Under the pieces are notes generated by a model, which made no database searches, had not been told where the DNA came from, and was given only the letters and a program-made list of their open reading frames with translations. From assembly GCA_002007465.1 (NCBI GenBank), contig LNAC01000338.1, forward strand, positions 798,233 to 862,232: 64,000 nt of DNA. The letters run 5' to 3'. The DNA is from Ailurus styani. Taxonomy: Eukaryota > Chordata > Mammalia > Carnivora > Ailuridae. Of the stretch, positions 37,241-54,840 are shown one piece after another. A program made the position numbers and the translations under genes. Numbering within the stretch: position 1 is the first letter of the stretch; each line of letters opens with the position of its first letter.

Positions 37241-37511
37241 AGAACAGTTTGTATGATCATTGGCTGATGGTCCCAATTTGTTTTTTTTTTAACTTGTGCG
37301 TGTTCACACGTGCTCGTGTACGCAAAGGAAATCATGTGAAATAGTAAACGGGAGCTACCTCACAGGGGAAGTTGGGAGAGGGGACGTCCAGTTCATTTTA
37401 TGAAAGTTCCCAAGAGTGGCACTGGGCCCCTTTGTGCACTCCTTAAGTGAGGGCTCACCAGAAACCATAAAACAAGGACTCCCCATCATTTCTCTCTCTC
37501 TCTCTCTCCAG

Positions 37512-37538
37512 GTGACGCTGAAGACAGGAAGAAAACAG
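37512..37538 (+). CDS. RPH3A: RPH3A coding exon 7: 27-nt microexon
   Basis: A (CT)n tract and CCAG end at 37511; donor GTGGGT at 37539. The bases complete Gly205 and encode DAEDRKKT (206-213) plus the first base of Gly214. It is 27 nt, phase 1 to phase 1, so it can be skipped in frame. From memory the human segment is GDSEDRRGPGQKT, which is four residues longer, so this copy appears to carry a 12-nt in-frame deletion; that comparison needs an alignment. The repetitive CUCUCU tract is the kind bound by PTBP1/2 (family knowledge). The exon is supported by frame on both sides and by a match to the known protein. Confidence 0.9.
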
Positions 37539-37645
37539 GTGGGTTCTGCTGACTCTGTCTTCTATTTTGGGACAGGAGCCCTTCTATCTTTCTAGCCCAC
37601 CCCTCTGTTGCCCTTTCTCCATTTAACACGTGCTTTCCCCTCCAG
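37539..37645 (+). other. RPH3A: RPH3A intron 7 (107 nt, very short)
   Basis: The shortest intron here, GTGGGT to TCCCCTCCAG, with no repeat. The short intron next to a 27-nt exon suggests exons 7 and 8 may be recognised together. Confidence 0.9.
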
Positions 37646-37798
37646 GTCCTGAACCGGCCTCTGCTCCCGGGCGAGGAACCTATGGACCTCCTGTGCGCAG
37701 GGCCTCTGAAGCACGCATGAGCTCAACCAGCCGGGACTCAGAGGGCTGGGACCATGGCCACAGTGGGGCTGCCGGTGACTCCAGCCGGAGCCCAACAG
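37646..37798 (+). CDS. RPH3A: RPH3A coding exon 8 (linker with RRAS phosphosite)
   Basis: Acceptor TTTCCCCTCCAG ending at 37645; donor GTAGGA at 37799; phase 1 to phase 1, 153 nt. Residues 215-264: [50 protein letters not shown]. The RRAS sequence puts Ser at residue 234, equivalent to the rat rabphilin Ser-234 site phosphorylated by PKA and CaMKII (family knowledge). The segment is low-complexity and probably disordered. Confidence 0.96.
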
Positions 37799-38619
37799 GT
37801 AGGAGACATGGGCAAATCCAGGTGGTCTTCCTGGGTGAGGAGAATCCAAAGGAATGGGTGTGACAATGTTTTAATCCACGTGTTCAGTATTTGTTGAGCA
37901 TCTACTGCGTGCCATGTTCCGTTCTAGATGCTGGTTCTAGTCTATGGTGGAGGAAACACAACTGAGAAACAATTCTGCCTTTAGACATCCATATGTTTGG
38001 TAATATCCACTTCCTGCTCTAATGCCAAATGTCAGGAAAACGTGGGGGTTTTGCCCTCCTCCCTGGAAGCCCTGAGGAAAATGCAACGTGTCTTTGAGCA
38101 GAGTCGGGATGCTTCCCTCTCACAGACCCACCCAAGTCCTTGGTTCTCTTGGCCAGGGGCCTCTATTGTCCATAAGGATGGGGTGGGTCGGCGTGGCCAG
38201 GGTGTTGCTCATAGCTGCTCTTGGCTCACTGGGGCCCCGTACCTCTGGCTGCACATGCGGGGGATTTATTTGCCAAGAGTGCCCACCGGTGGGAGTCCTT
38301 GATTCATGGACTTTGGGAAAAATGTCTACTGGTTGGGAGAGATCAAAGCTCCCTACCTCCTGTGTGAGCCCTCAGAGCCACTTCACTTCCTTTGTAGCAA
38401 GGGGATGAGATGGGTCCAAACTTAGATGGGCCGAATATTCAGGTCCTATGTTGACCCCTGACTTCTCTTCCTCAGTGGTGGGTCTGTAGCTTAGGCCCAT
38501 AGTCCCTCTTCTTCTTGGCAAGAGAGCTGGGTACCTACCCTGTGCTTAATCCACTGTGCACACCCCCTGATGAACCTGTGATTCAGATTCATAGAGAAAG
38601 AAGGATTTCTCAGCTCTGC

Positions 38620-38850
38620 AACATCACAGAATATTTGTTGCCTACTTACTATGTGTCAGACGCTGGCCCAGGCTCTTCACGTAGAACATCTCCTTTAATC
38701 CTTGTCACGACCCCAAACCCTGTTATGAAGACTTCTATTATTCCCATTTTACCAACAGAGAAACTGAGCTCAGAGAAGTGATGCCACTGGCCCTAGGTCA
38801 CACAGCTGATCATTGATTCAAATGGAAATTAAACCCATGTCTGTCCAACA
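38620..38850 (-). mobile_element. MIR SINE, antisense
   Basis: 'GCCTACTTACTATGTGTCAG', 'CATTTTACCAACAGAGAAAC' and 'GTCACACAGCTGATCATTGA'. Confidence 0.8.
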
Positions 38851-38924
38851 CCAAAGGTTGTGCTTGTTTTTCTCTACCAGAGGTGAAGTTTTTATTGACA
38901 GTGCTTTTTTTAAAAACATCTTTT

Positions 38925-40180
38925 TAAATGGTGGTAAAATATACTTAATATTAAATTTACCATTTTAACTGTTTTTAAGTATACAGTTCAGCGGCATTAA
39001 GTGCACTCACACTCTCATGCAGCCATCACCACTAACCAGCTGCAGAGCCATTTCATCCCCAACTGAAACTTTTATCCATCAAATAATAATTCTGCATTCC
39101 ATTTCCCCCCCAGCCCCTGGCAATCTATGGATTTGCTTATTCTTGACTTCTCATATAAATAGAATTATATAATATTGGCCTTTTGTGACTGGTTTCTTTC
39201 ACTGAACATCCTGTGTTCCAGGGTCATTTATGTTGTGGTGTGTATCACAACCCAGAATTCCTTTTTAAGGCTAAATAATATCCCCTTGCATGGATAAACA
39301 TTTTGTTAATTCATTCATCTGCTGACCAATCTTTGAGTTGTTTCCAGCTTTTGGCTGTTGTGAATAATGAACATTGGTGTGCAAATATCTGTTTGAGTGT
39401 CTGCTCTTAATTTGGGGAGGGCTTATGCCTAGAACTGGAATAGCTGGATCATATGGTCATTCTATGCTTAATTTTTTTAGGAACCACCCATTCCAGGTTC
39501 TACAGCAGCTTCACCAGTTTACATTCTCACCAGAAATACACAAGGGTTCCAGTTTCTCCACATTTTCACCAACTTTTGTGTAGTGTGTGTGTGTGTGTGT
39601 GTGTGTGTATTCATCCTAATGCGTGTGAACTGGTATCTCATATTTTTGATTTCCATTTCCTTGATGATTAGTGATGTTGAGCATCTTTTCATGTGCTCAT
39701 TGGCCATTCATATGTTTTCTTTGGAGAAATGTCTGTTCAAGTCCTTTGCCCATTTTTTAGTTGGGACATTTGTTTTATTATTGCTGAGTTACAGGAGTTC
39801 TTTATATATTCTGGATACTAATCCCTTTCCAGATCTATGATTTGTCAGTATTTTCTGCCATCCTGTGGGTTGCCCTTTCACCCCATTGATTGTGTCCTTT
39901 GATGCACAAAAGTTTTTAATTTTGATGAGTCCAATTTTTCTTTCTTTTGTTTTCTGTGCTTTGGGTGTCATATTCAGTCACTCCAAATTTATTTGAGAGA
40001 GAGAGAGTGTGCAGTGGGGAGGGGCAGAGGGAGAGAATCTCAGTCTCATAACCCTGAGATCATGACCTGAACTGAAACCAAGACTCAGATGCTTAACCAA
40101 CTGAGCCACCAAGGAGCCCCCTCTTTGATCCATTTTTAGTTAGCTTCTGTATAGGAAGCCTGTGCTTTTAGCCTCTGTAT
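38925..40180 (-). mobile_element. Old L1 (L1M-type), antisense, with nested SINE
   Basis: A long, fairly well kept antisense 3' region: 'TTAAATTTACCATTTTAACT', 'GCAGCCATCACCACTAACCA', 'GGCTGTTGTGAATAATGAAC', 'GGAATAGCTGGATCATATGG', 'AGTTCTTTATATATTCTGGA', 'GTCCTTTGATGCACAAAAGT'. It resumes after the SINE with 'TCTTTGATCCATTTTTAGTT'. It contains a (GT)n run at 39583-39608. Confidence 0.82.
39986..40121 (-). mobile_element. Carnivore tRNA-derived SINE, antisense, partial
   Basis: 'CCTGAGATCATGACCTGAAC' and 'AACCAACTGAGCCACCAAGG' are the reverse complement of the SINE head and tRNA-like part. It is nested in the old L1, which dates it as younger than that element. Confidence 0.88.
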
Positions 40181-40999
40181 TATTTTGCCTCTTGAGGGGA
40201 AAGACAGTCACACAACATTCCTGAACCAGATTTAACCCCCTGTCCCTCAAGAGTCAGTATAAATGCCACCGCCATCTATGAAGGATCTAGCATCCACCTG
40301 CTCCACCTTGAGCTGAGTTATTGCTCCCTCCTCTGAGTTCCCAGAGTACTGACACTCAGCTCTAATTAGTGTCACCATCTAAAACGTATTAAAGCCAGAA
40401 TCTCTTTCCCTGAGAGAGCAGTAGAAGACAGGGGATCAGATTCATGTACCTTAGGTGCATGTTAAAAGCACTGGTTCCTCTGCCCCATTCCAGACCTACT
40501 AAATCAGAATTTATGGGGTCAGAACCCAGACTCTGCACTTCTTAAGCAAATTCTGGGCATCTATAGCCCTTTCATGTTGGTACACCCAAACTCCAAGTCC
40601 AAAGGCCACCTGCACCAGGAAGCTGTTCCTGCCCCACCCCACCCCCAGCCAGTGCGATAAGTTGCACTGTCACTTATTTACCTCTGTGGCCATTTCAATT
40701 CAGTGTCAAGGGCACAAACACCAGAACAAAGACTGTGTGGGGTCAGATCTCAGCTCTGCCACCTACAAGCTGTGCATTCCCATTTTACAGATCAAAACAA
40801 CAAGCTTTCAATTATTGTAAAATGGAAAGAATGGCAGTAATCAGTCTTACCTCATGGGATTGCTCTAAAGGATTAAGTGAACTGAAACCTCACAGTAGTA
40901 CTTGTAAAGATCTCAGAGCAGAGCCTGGCATGCTGTGGGGGCCCCCGTTTATTCACCCCCAATTATTCACTTCCTACCTCCTGGGGCGGTGTAACATAA

Positions 41000-41880
41000 C
41001 AGCCAAGGACAGGGATTTTGAAGTCAGATGAACTTGGTTGGAGGTCCTAGCCGCTTCCGAGCTATGTGACCTTGGGCACACTTGAACTGCCATTTTCTCT
41101 AATGCAAAATGGGGACCATAATACCACACATGACATTGAGTTCTGAGGGTTCCAGGAGGTGATGTTCATGGCCTGGCACATCTGAAGCACTCAGTGGATG
41201 TGGACTATTACTGCTGTTTTATAAACTCATTATCTCAGTGTCTGTCTCCTTCCTCTGACTGGGCCATGCACTCTTGGAGGAATTAAATGGGTTTTATCCA
41301 TCTTTGTCTAGGGATCGGCACTTGGTAGATATTGAATGAATGAATGAATGAATGAATGAGTGAGTGAATGAACAAGGACCCAAATGAACAAACCACAGTG
41401 CTACTGCAGGACCCATAAGGCTTGGTAAGCCCCCAGCTAAAGGTGGCAAAGCACATTCTGTCATTAGCATTCAAGCATCTCTCCAGTGACAAAGAACTGA
41501 ATTCAGGAAAGGTGGGATCCAGCCCCGTGAAATGAGCAAGGACGGGGCTTTCTTCCAGAAATGCCATACCTTCTGGATGCCAGGAACTGCTGTGTACACT
41601 CTCCGCTTTGATCCCCCAGTAACTGTGCAGGAGACAGTAGCATCTGATGGTCTCAAGCAGACTCCGGAGACCAAATGCCTGAATTCAAACCCTGGCTCTG
41701 CCACTAACCAGTAAGGAGACATTAAGTGAGCTCCTTAGCCCTCTGTGTCCAGCTTCCCCATTTGCAAAATGGAGATAATAAAGCACCCACTTCATGGGGT
41801 ATAGAGATTAAATAGGTTCTTATATGTAAAGGCCCTGAAACATGGAACATGCTAAGCATTAAAAAAATGTTACCTCATTA
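41000..41880 (+). mobile_element. Two sense MIR SINEs with a (TGAA)n repeat between
   Basis: MIR at about 41000-41215 ('AGCTATGTGACCTTGGGCAC', 'CTGGCACATCTGAAGCACTC') and at about 41660-41880 ('AACCCTGGCTCTGCCACTAA', 'CCATTTGCAAAATGGAGATA'). Between them, at about 41332-41372, lies a TGAA tetranucleotide repeat after an L2-like 'GGCACTTGGTAGATATTGAA'. Confidence 0.78.
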
Positions 41881-41998
41881 TTATCCAGCAGATAGAGCTG
41901 TTGCCTCCATGAGACATTTGAGGTTCAGAGAGGGTGAATGACCAGCCCAAGTCACACAGCTTAAGGAAGAAGCTGGATGCAGAGCTAGGTCTGTGTGA

Positions 41999-44198
<2,200 letters not shown>

Positions 44199-44261
44199 GA
44201 CCTCCAGGAGGCAGCAAACCCGGCCCTGGGCCAGCAGGACGCTTTCCAGATCAGAGACCAG
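44199..44261 (+). CDS. RPH3A: RPH3A coding exon 10 (linker), followed by a GC donor
   Basis: Acceptor TTCCCCATCAG ending at 44198. 63 nt, phase 1 to phase 1: residues 295-314, PPGGSKPGPGPAGRFPDQRP, plus the first base of Glu315. The exon ends CCAG and is followed by GCAAGT (44262), a GC-AG type donor. Frame and the known protein (…FPDQ-K/R-P-E…) require the cut here; the nearest GT (GTGTTC) would break phase. Confidence 0.93.
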
Positions 44262-45302
44262 GCAAGTGTTCATCTCTTCCCATACCTGTCCAGGGGGCAC
44301 CCCTCTTCCTGTGAGAGAGCAGGGGCTGCCAGACCTTCACCTGCTCTGCACCTAGAGACCCATCTGATGAGCTCTAAGGGGCCTCCCTATTTCCAAAACT
44401 CTAGATAGTCCTCTCCGAGATTAGGTAGATAGAAAAGGACAGCACCTACAGTGGTTAAGAGCACAGACTGTCTGGATTTAAATCCGGGTTCCTTTACTTC
44501 CCAGCTGTCAAGTCACTTAACTTCCCTGAGCCTCTGTTTCCTTATCTCTAAAATGGGAATAACCTCACAGAGTTGATGGGAGGATTAAACAAACCAAGAC
44601 ATATAAAACCTTAGCCCATGGCCGGGAATGGATTAAGATCACACTAAGTGACAGTGATTCTTCTGTATGATGTATATGCATCGCCATCAGTTACTAGAGC
44701 TACGGCTTATTCATCACTTTCTAGCTCACCAGGTACTGTTTTAAGTGGTGTACATGTAGTAATTTTTAAAAGAATGTTGCTAGTTTTGAGTGCCCTCGGG
44801 TATCACAATTCCGATTTTACATGTGAGGAAACTGAGGCTCAGAGACATTAAGTAACTTGCCCCAGGTCACACAGCAGAGATTCAAACCCATGCCGTCTGG
44901 CTGCAGAGCCCACACCGCTGATCAGTACCCCCCACGAGGTCTGTTTTGCCTGCATCTGAATCAGCTCCTAGGACTTGTTATAAGACACAGACTCCAAGGC
45001 CCATGGCAGTGCCTACTGAGTCTGGGCAGGGCCCGAGAACCTGCATTTCTGCAACCTTCCCTGTTTTGAAAAGGCACCATTCAGAGGACCAGTGAATAAC
45101 ATGATGTGGTCCCCCCGTCCCCCCGTCAGCTGGATGTGGCCATCCTCCCTGGCTGGGCTGGGGTGGTTCTGGTACAAGGCTTGCCGAGCACCTGGTATAC
45201 AGTAGGTGCTCATCACTAGTGGTAATGCTGCAGCAGTTGCTGCTGTCATGACACAGAGACTCTTTCTGCCTCTTTCCTGCCCTCTCCCCATTTCCCTTGC
45301 AG
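44262..45302 (+). other. RPH3A: RPH3A intron 10 (GC-AG)
   Basis: 1.0 kb, GCAAGT at 44262 to TTTCCCTTGCAG at 45302. GC-AG introns are a small minority (about 1%) of mammalian introns and tend to have an otherwise perfect donor, as here (CCAG|GCAAGT). Contains a sense MIR at 44440-44640 and an antisense MIR at 44680-44930. Confidence 0.88.
44440..44930. mobile_element. Pair of MIR SINEs in opposite orientation
   Basis: Sense copy about 44440-44640 ('GTGGTTAAGAGCACAGACTG', 'CACTTAACTTCCCTGAGCCT'). Antisense copy about 44680-44930 ('ATGTGAGGAAACTGAGGCTC', 'TTGCCCCAGGTCACACAGCA'). Both are ancient. Confidence 0.82.
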
Positions 45303-45542
45303 AGATGGCTCCCGGCGACTCTGGCTATGCTGGGGCGGCCGCCCTGCCCCGGGAGGAGAGAACAGGGGGAGTTGGGGGCTACTCAGCAGCTGGAGCCAGG
45401 GAGGACCGAGCGGGTCCCCCTCCGGGCCCCTATTCCCAAGCCTCCGCTGCTGCCCCCCAACCTGCCGTGGCCCCTGCCCGCCAGCCCCCACCCCCGGAGG
45501 AAGAGGAGGAAGAAGCCAACAGCTATGATTCGGATGAAGCAA
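45303..45542 (+). CDS. RPH3A: RPH3A coding exon 11 (long linker, acidic tract, C2A entry)
   Basis: Acceptor TTTCCCTTGCAG ending at 45302; donor GTAGGT at 45543. 240 nt, phase 1 to phase 1; residues 315-394 plus the first base of Thr395. Sequence: [80 protein letters not shown]. Features are Gly/Ala/Pro-rich disorder, a PPPP run, a six-Glu tract (382-387) and the NSYDSDEA motif just before C2A. The N-terminal quarter of this exon differs more from human than the rest. Confidence 0.96.
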
Positions 45543-46469
45543 GTAGGTGGCACTTACAGGAGGAGTGTGTGGGGGGTCACTTCGGGGTGTCGTCCCTGGG
45601 GGGAGAGGAACAGGCCCCCAATACGCCAAGCCTAATAAACACATTAGCCAAGTTATAAAGAGACAGGTTTGTGTTACCAAATTCACCAAACAACGTCAGC
45701 TTTCTAAAGAATAGATGCTATGTGTATTTTTATTGTGATGAACGCGGAACGTCAAAGTTACCGCTTCAGTCATTTTAAAGAATACGATTTGACCACGTTT
45801 GCGGTGTTCAGATGTCCAGTTTGGTGGTTCCTCACCGAGTCAGACAGAAGTATCACGTGGCCCAGCATTTCACTTCTGTAGACATATGTATACATATGTA
45901 TGTATTTTAATAGCCTCCACAACTCTTTAATGTATATCTTCTAAAAGTAATTTCTTAACCTTACTTTTAAAATTCCTAGACATTTCCTCCTGCATCCATC
46001 CCTTCAGTGACTTGTAAAGTGCCTGTTCTGGGCCTTGACCACTCAGACCCAAAGTCCTAGGGACACACGTGCACACACACCAGGGACACTTACCTGGGTG
46101 TGTCTGAGCAGCAGGGGAGAGCTGGGGTGGCCTTTGTGAGCCGGAGGGAGACATGGATGGACGAGTGTCTGGATCTAATATGTGTTGTGGGGTTGGGGCC
46201 TTGCCAGAGCTCCTGGTCAGGTGGACAGACAGGACACAGATGGAAGAAGTGACCCACAGTCATAATCAGTGGCCTGGCTTTGACCCATCCTGTCACCTCT
46301 CCTTGATGTGAAATGGGAAGCGAATACTGCCTCCCGCACAGAGCTGACGGGAGGGTAAACTGAGGTACCTCCTGGGAACATGCTTCCTAAACCGGCAATC
46401 ATTGCCATCACGTAGTGCTGAACACACAAGACAGTTACGGTGTTAGTATGCGCATCCGAAGTCCTCATA

Positions 46470-46660
46470 GTCAGCACCTGCGGAGCACCTTCTGTGCCGG
46501 ACACTTTTTCTAAGTGCGTTCTATGCACGTGCTCCTTTAGTCTTCCCACGGGGCCTGGGAAAAGGTGCTTCTACTAATCCCATTTCACAGACAGGGAGAC
46601 TGAGGTTCTGAGAGCTTCAGGGACCTGGCCAAACTCACACCGCCTGTGAGTGGAGGGGCT
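46470..46660 (-). mobile_element. MIR SINE, antisense
   Basis: 'CGGAGCACCTTCTGTGCCGG', 'CCCATTTCACAGACAGGGAG' and 'GACTGAGGTTCTGAGAGCTT'. Confidence 0.78.
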
Positions 46661-47029
46661 GACGGTCGATCGCAGATGACCGGGACGAAACGTCAGCTGT
46701 GCTCTCCCGCGGGTCCTCCTGGGTCTGCCATCTCGGGAAAGGAGAGTGGGGACTCCACGGTCACCTGGTGGGCCATGGGCTGCTTCCGCTCTGGCAGTGC
46801 ACAGCACCTAGCTCACCTTTCTGCCTTTCTGCACACTAGTAACCTCTGAGCAGCATCCGCTGCTCCTTGCTTCTGCCTTAAGTGTCTCTTCACTGACCTG
46901 CCGAGCCTAGATGAACCCTCCCAGCTTGTACCTGTCACTTCTACCAGCTGCGCCCGATTTATAACAAGCCTACCACTGTATTCCACTATATACTGCTTCC
47001 TCACTCATGCACTCATCTCTGTAGTTGAC

Positions 47030-47570
47030 AAGTATTTTATTAAGCACATATTATGTACTCCAAACTATTCTAGGTGCTAGGGACACAATGGCAAAAAAAA
47101 AAAAAAAAAGCCAAAATGACTAATCTAATGAAACTAAGATTCTAGGTGAGAGCAACAGTTAACATACCAATGAGTTCATTTCAAATGGAGATAGCGCACT
47201 GAGAAGGAAATAAAACAGGGCAGTGACCATGAGGCTGGGTGCTTTAGATGGAGTGATCAGGGAAGGAGGAGGTGACATTGAAACCAAGATGTGGATAATG
47301 AGAAGACACCAGCCACGTGAGGATCTAGAGGGAGAGCATTCCAGGCAGAGGCAACAGCAAATGCTCAGATTCGTTTCTTCCTTTAGCGAGTATGTGACAC
47401 CGACTGTGTGCCCTGTACTTTAACCAGTGGGGACACAGCAGTGAATGAGATAGTCATAGCCCTTGTCCTCAGGGAGCTCTCAGCCTAGCAGGTCGGGAAG
47501 TCAATAACTAGGCAATGACACACACAATTAAGTGAGATTAAGTGAACACAGGTATGCCGAGGGCTCCAAA
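47030..47570 (-). mobile_element. L2 LINE fragments, antisense
   Basis: 'TTATTAAGCACATATTATGT', 'TTCTAGGTGCTAGGGACACA', 'GAGAGCATTCCAGGCAGAGG' followed by 'CAACAGCAAATGCTCAGATT', and a second start near 47395 with 'GGGACACAGCAGTGAATGAG'. Confidence 0.72.
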
Positions 47571-47732
47571 GTAAAGGAGGGTCTACCGGGTGGGGTGTCC
47601 AGAGCAGGGACCGAGTCTTCCCTTCTGTAGGCTCAATGCCTCCACCAGACTGGGCACATAGTAAGTGCTCAGGAAATGTTTGCTGAGTGACTGAGCGAAT
47701 GTTCTCTTGGTTCCTGCCTCTGCCCCCTTCAG

Positions 47733-47812
47733 CCACCCTGGGTGCCCTGGAGTTCAGCCTTCTCTACGACCAGGACAACAGCTCCCTGCACTGCACCATG
47801 ATAAAAGCCAAG
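47733..47812 (+). CDS. RPH3A: RPH3A coding exon 12 (C2A strands 1-2)
   Basis: Acceptor TGCCCCCTTCAG ending at 47732; donor GTAAGT at 47813. It completes Thr395, then 26 codons (396-421): [20 protein letters not shown] then TMIKAK, ending in phase 0. 'LGxLxFSLxYD' is the characteristic first strand of type I C2 domains. Conservation with the human protein is very high; His414 and Met417 are small changes from my recollection (Gln and Ile in human). Confidence 0.98.
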
Positions 47813-52497
<4,685 letters not shown>

Positions 52498-52800
52498 TAA
52501 AAATACAGATAAGCAAAACTCTTAACACCTTGGTGTCTAGACATTCAGGTTCTATGGGTGTGTATTTGTGTGTGTGTATTTACAATGTGTGCAGACGTTT
52601 CTTATAAAATTAAGGGTTCTAAAAACAGACCATTCTAATAATTAATCAGCCTCTCTTAACAACATATTGATGCCATTTTATATTCTTCTACAGTGTTCTG
52701 TTAAACTGCATTTTTAATTATGTAAGTAATAAGCAAATACACGTTTCTTGTGAAAAAAAACTTAGAGAGAAGGCAAAGCTCCTTTTAAATGTCAGTCCCC

Positions 52801-53001
52801 AGGGCGCCTGGGTGACTCAGTCAGTTAAGCATCTGCCTTCGGCTCAAGTCCTCATCCCAGGGTCCTGGGCTGATCCCTGCTCAGCGGGGAGTCTGCTTCT
52901 CCCTCTCCCTCTGCCCCTACCCCCTGCTCACTCTCTCTCCTGCTCTCTCTCTCTCTCTCAAATAAATAAAAGCAATCTTTTTTAAAATTAAAAAAAAATA
53001 G
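52801..53001 (+). mobile_element. Carnivore tRNA-derived SINE
   Basis: 'GGGCGCCTGGGTGACTCAG', 'CATCTGCCTTCGGCTCAAGT', 'GCGGGGAGTCTGCTTCTCCC', a (CT)n run and 'TCAAATAAATAAAAGCAATC'. Flanked by ATGTCAGTCCCC (52789-52800) and ATGTTAGTCCCC (53002-53013), a duplication with one change. Confidence 0.94.
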
Positions 53002-53062
53002 ATGTTAGTCCCCTCCACCGCCTGGGGCCACTTCCTCCCTCCGTGAGTGTACGCATATTCTT

Positions 53063-53075
53063 TTTTTTTTTTAAG

Positions 53076-53119
<44 letters not shown>

Positions 53120-53285
53120 TTTGACACACAGAGAGAGATTACAAGTAGGCAGAGAGAGAGGAGAGAGGAGGAAGCAGGCTCCCTGCCGAGCAGAGAGCCC
53201 GATGCGGGCCTCGATCCCAGGACCCTGAGATCATGACCTGAGCCGAAGGCAGCGGCTTTAACCCACTGAGCCACCCAGGCGCCCC
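53063..53285 (-). mobile_element. Carnivore tRNA-derived SINE, antisense
   Basis: T-run and twelve or so TTTA units (about 53078-53123), 'GATTACAAGTAGGCAGAGAG', 'GCCTCGATCCCAGGACCCTG', 'CTGAGCCACCCAGGCGCCCC'. Flanked by AGTGTACGCATATTCTT (53046-53062) and AGTGTATGCATATTCTT (53286-53302). It faces the SINE at 52801 head-on, 61 bp away. Confidence 0.96.
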
Positions 53286-53805
53286 AGTGTATGCATATTC
53301 TTACTCCTGTTTACAACATAGAAAGTATCATGCTGTATAGATCTGCAATTTGCCTTTTTTCTTAACACTGTATACTAGAGTTATAGCCATGGGAAGACAT
53401 TTAGATCTGCCTAACATTTGACTGCTTCAGAGTATTTCACAGAACGATCTATCACAAATTTTAAAAAATGTTTTATAATTAAATATTACAAATGTACAGA
53501 AAAGTATAGACATAATAAAACAAACATCCATAAACTCAGCACTCGGTCTTTTAGGCAATCTTAATATTTTGCTGTATGTTCTTCAGCTTTTTAAATTGAT
53601 ATTATTTTCAAGAAAGAAAGCATTGCAGATGCAGACCGAAGCTCCTCTCCTACCCCCCCCCATCCCCTCCTTCTCTTCTCCCCGCCTCAGGGCTAAACTT
53701 GACACTGAATTCTGTGGCTGTCATCCCTAAGCGTGTTTGAGTCTTCAGCCACATGATTGTGTGTCTATAAACAATGATGGTGTTGTCTGGCATGTTCTTA
53801 AATTT

Positions 53806-53984
53806 TTTCAAAGATTTATTTATTAGAGAGAGAGCATGAGCATGAGCACAATGAGGGGCAGAGGGAGGGGGAGAGGGAGAGTGTCAAACAGATGCCCCGT
53901 TGAGCGCAGAGCCCTACACAGGGCTCCGTATGACCCGAGATCAAGAGTCAGACACTTAACCGACTGAGCCACCCAGGCGCCCCA
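53806..53984 (-). mobile_element. Carnivore tRNA-derived SINE, antisense
   Basis: 'AAAGATTTATTTATTAGAGA', 'CCGAGATCAAGAGTCAGACA', 'CTTAACCGACTGAGCCACCC', ending AGGCGCCCC. The flanks share TTAAATTTT on both sides, a likely short duplication. Confidence 0.9.
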
Positions 53985-54607
53985 GGCCTGTTTTAAATTT
54001 TATGTAAATGTTCATCAGTTTGATTCACCCAACATCCTGCAGAAGGACATTTAGGTTGTTTCAAGCTCCATTACAAAGTTGCAACAAGCATTCTTTAGGC
54101 TTCCTTGTATACGTTCTAGTGTTTCCTTAGGGTAGAAGCCAAAGGGGAGTGTTTGTTGGATCATAGCGGACTTTTTTTTGTTTTTTTGTTTTTTTACAAG
54201 TCATACAAACTGCTCTTCAGATTGGCTGTTCCACATACATTCCCACCAGCTACACTGTTATCTTAAGTAAATGTCTTTACTGCAGGGTAACAGTCATTTA
54301 GAAAAATGCACACATAAAAACTGTACAGATTGATGAGTTTTTACAAAGTGAACACACTGGGGTCTAAGAACAGAACATTCCCAGAGCACAGACACCCTGC
54401 CCCTGGTACTGTCCCTCTAGCGAGGACCCTTCCCTCAGGGTATTCACTACCCTAACTTCTAAAGGACAATGAACTCAGTCTGGTTTTGTACTTTATATAA
54501 AGGGAATGGTACAGCATGAATCTTTTCTGTCTTTTCACTTAATACTGTGTTTGTGATACTTGCCCAAGTTGTTTGTGTAGTTGTAGACTGTTGATTCTTG
54601 TCACTCT

Positions 54608-54840
54608 TTATTTTTTTAAGATTTATTCATTTATTTTAGAGAGAGAGAGAGAAAGAGAGCACACGGTGGGGGGGGGGGCGGGAGGGGAGGGGCAGAGGGC
54701 GAGGAAGAGAGAGAATCCCAAGCAGACTCCCTGCTGAGCACGGAGCCCAATGTGGGGCTCCATCCCACGACCCCAAGATCATGACCTGAGCTGAAGTCAA
54801 GAGTTGGATGCTCGACCAACTGAGCCAGCCAGGTGCCCCA
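54608..54840 (-). mobile_element. Carnivore tRNA-derived SINE, antisense
   Basis: 'AAGATTTATTCATTTATTTT', a G-run near 54667-54678, 'CCCCAAGATCATGACCTGAG', 'CAACTGAGCCAGCCAGGTGC'. Flanked by TCTTGTCACTCT (54596-54607) and TCTTGTCGCTCT (54841-54852). Confidence 0.94.

Larger units (their letters stand above)
45543..47732 (+). other. RPH3A: RPH3A intron 11
   Basis: GT-AG, 2.2 kb. An antisense MIR at 46470-46660; L2-like antisense sequence at about 47030-47360 with a poly-A run at about 47093-47109; and a further L2/MIR-like tail at about 47380-47690. Unassigned sequence elsewhere. Confidence 0.82.

Noticed and set aside
41332..41372. Regular short repeats that could suggest a CRISPR-like array
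   Set aside because: It is a simple TGAA tetranucleotide microsatellite with no spacers, in a mammalian intron.
46470..46495. REST/RE1-like half sites (CAGCACC…GGAGCACC)
   Set aside because: Falls inside an antisense MIR whose consensus gives similar words, and the spacing and second half do not match RE1.
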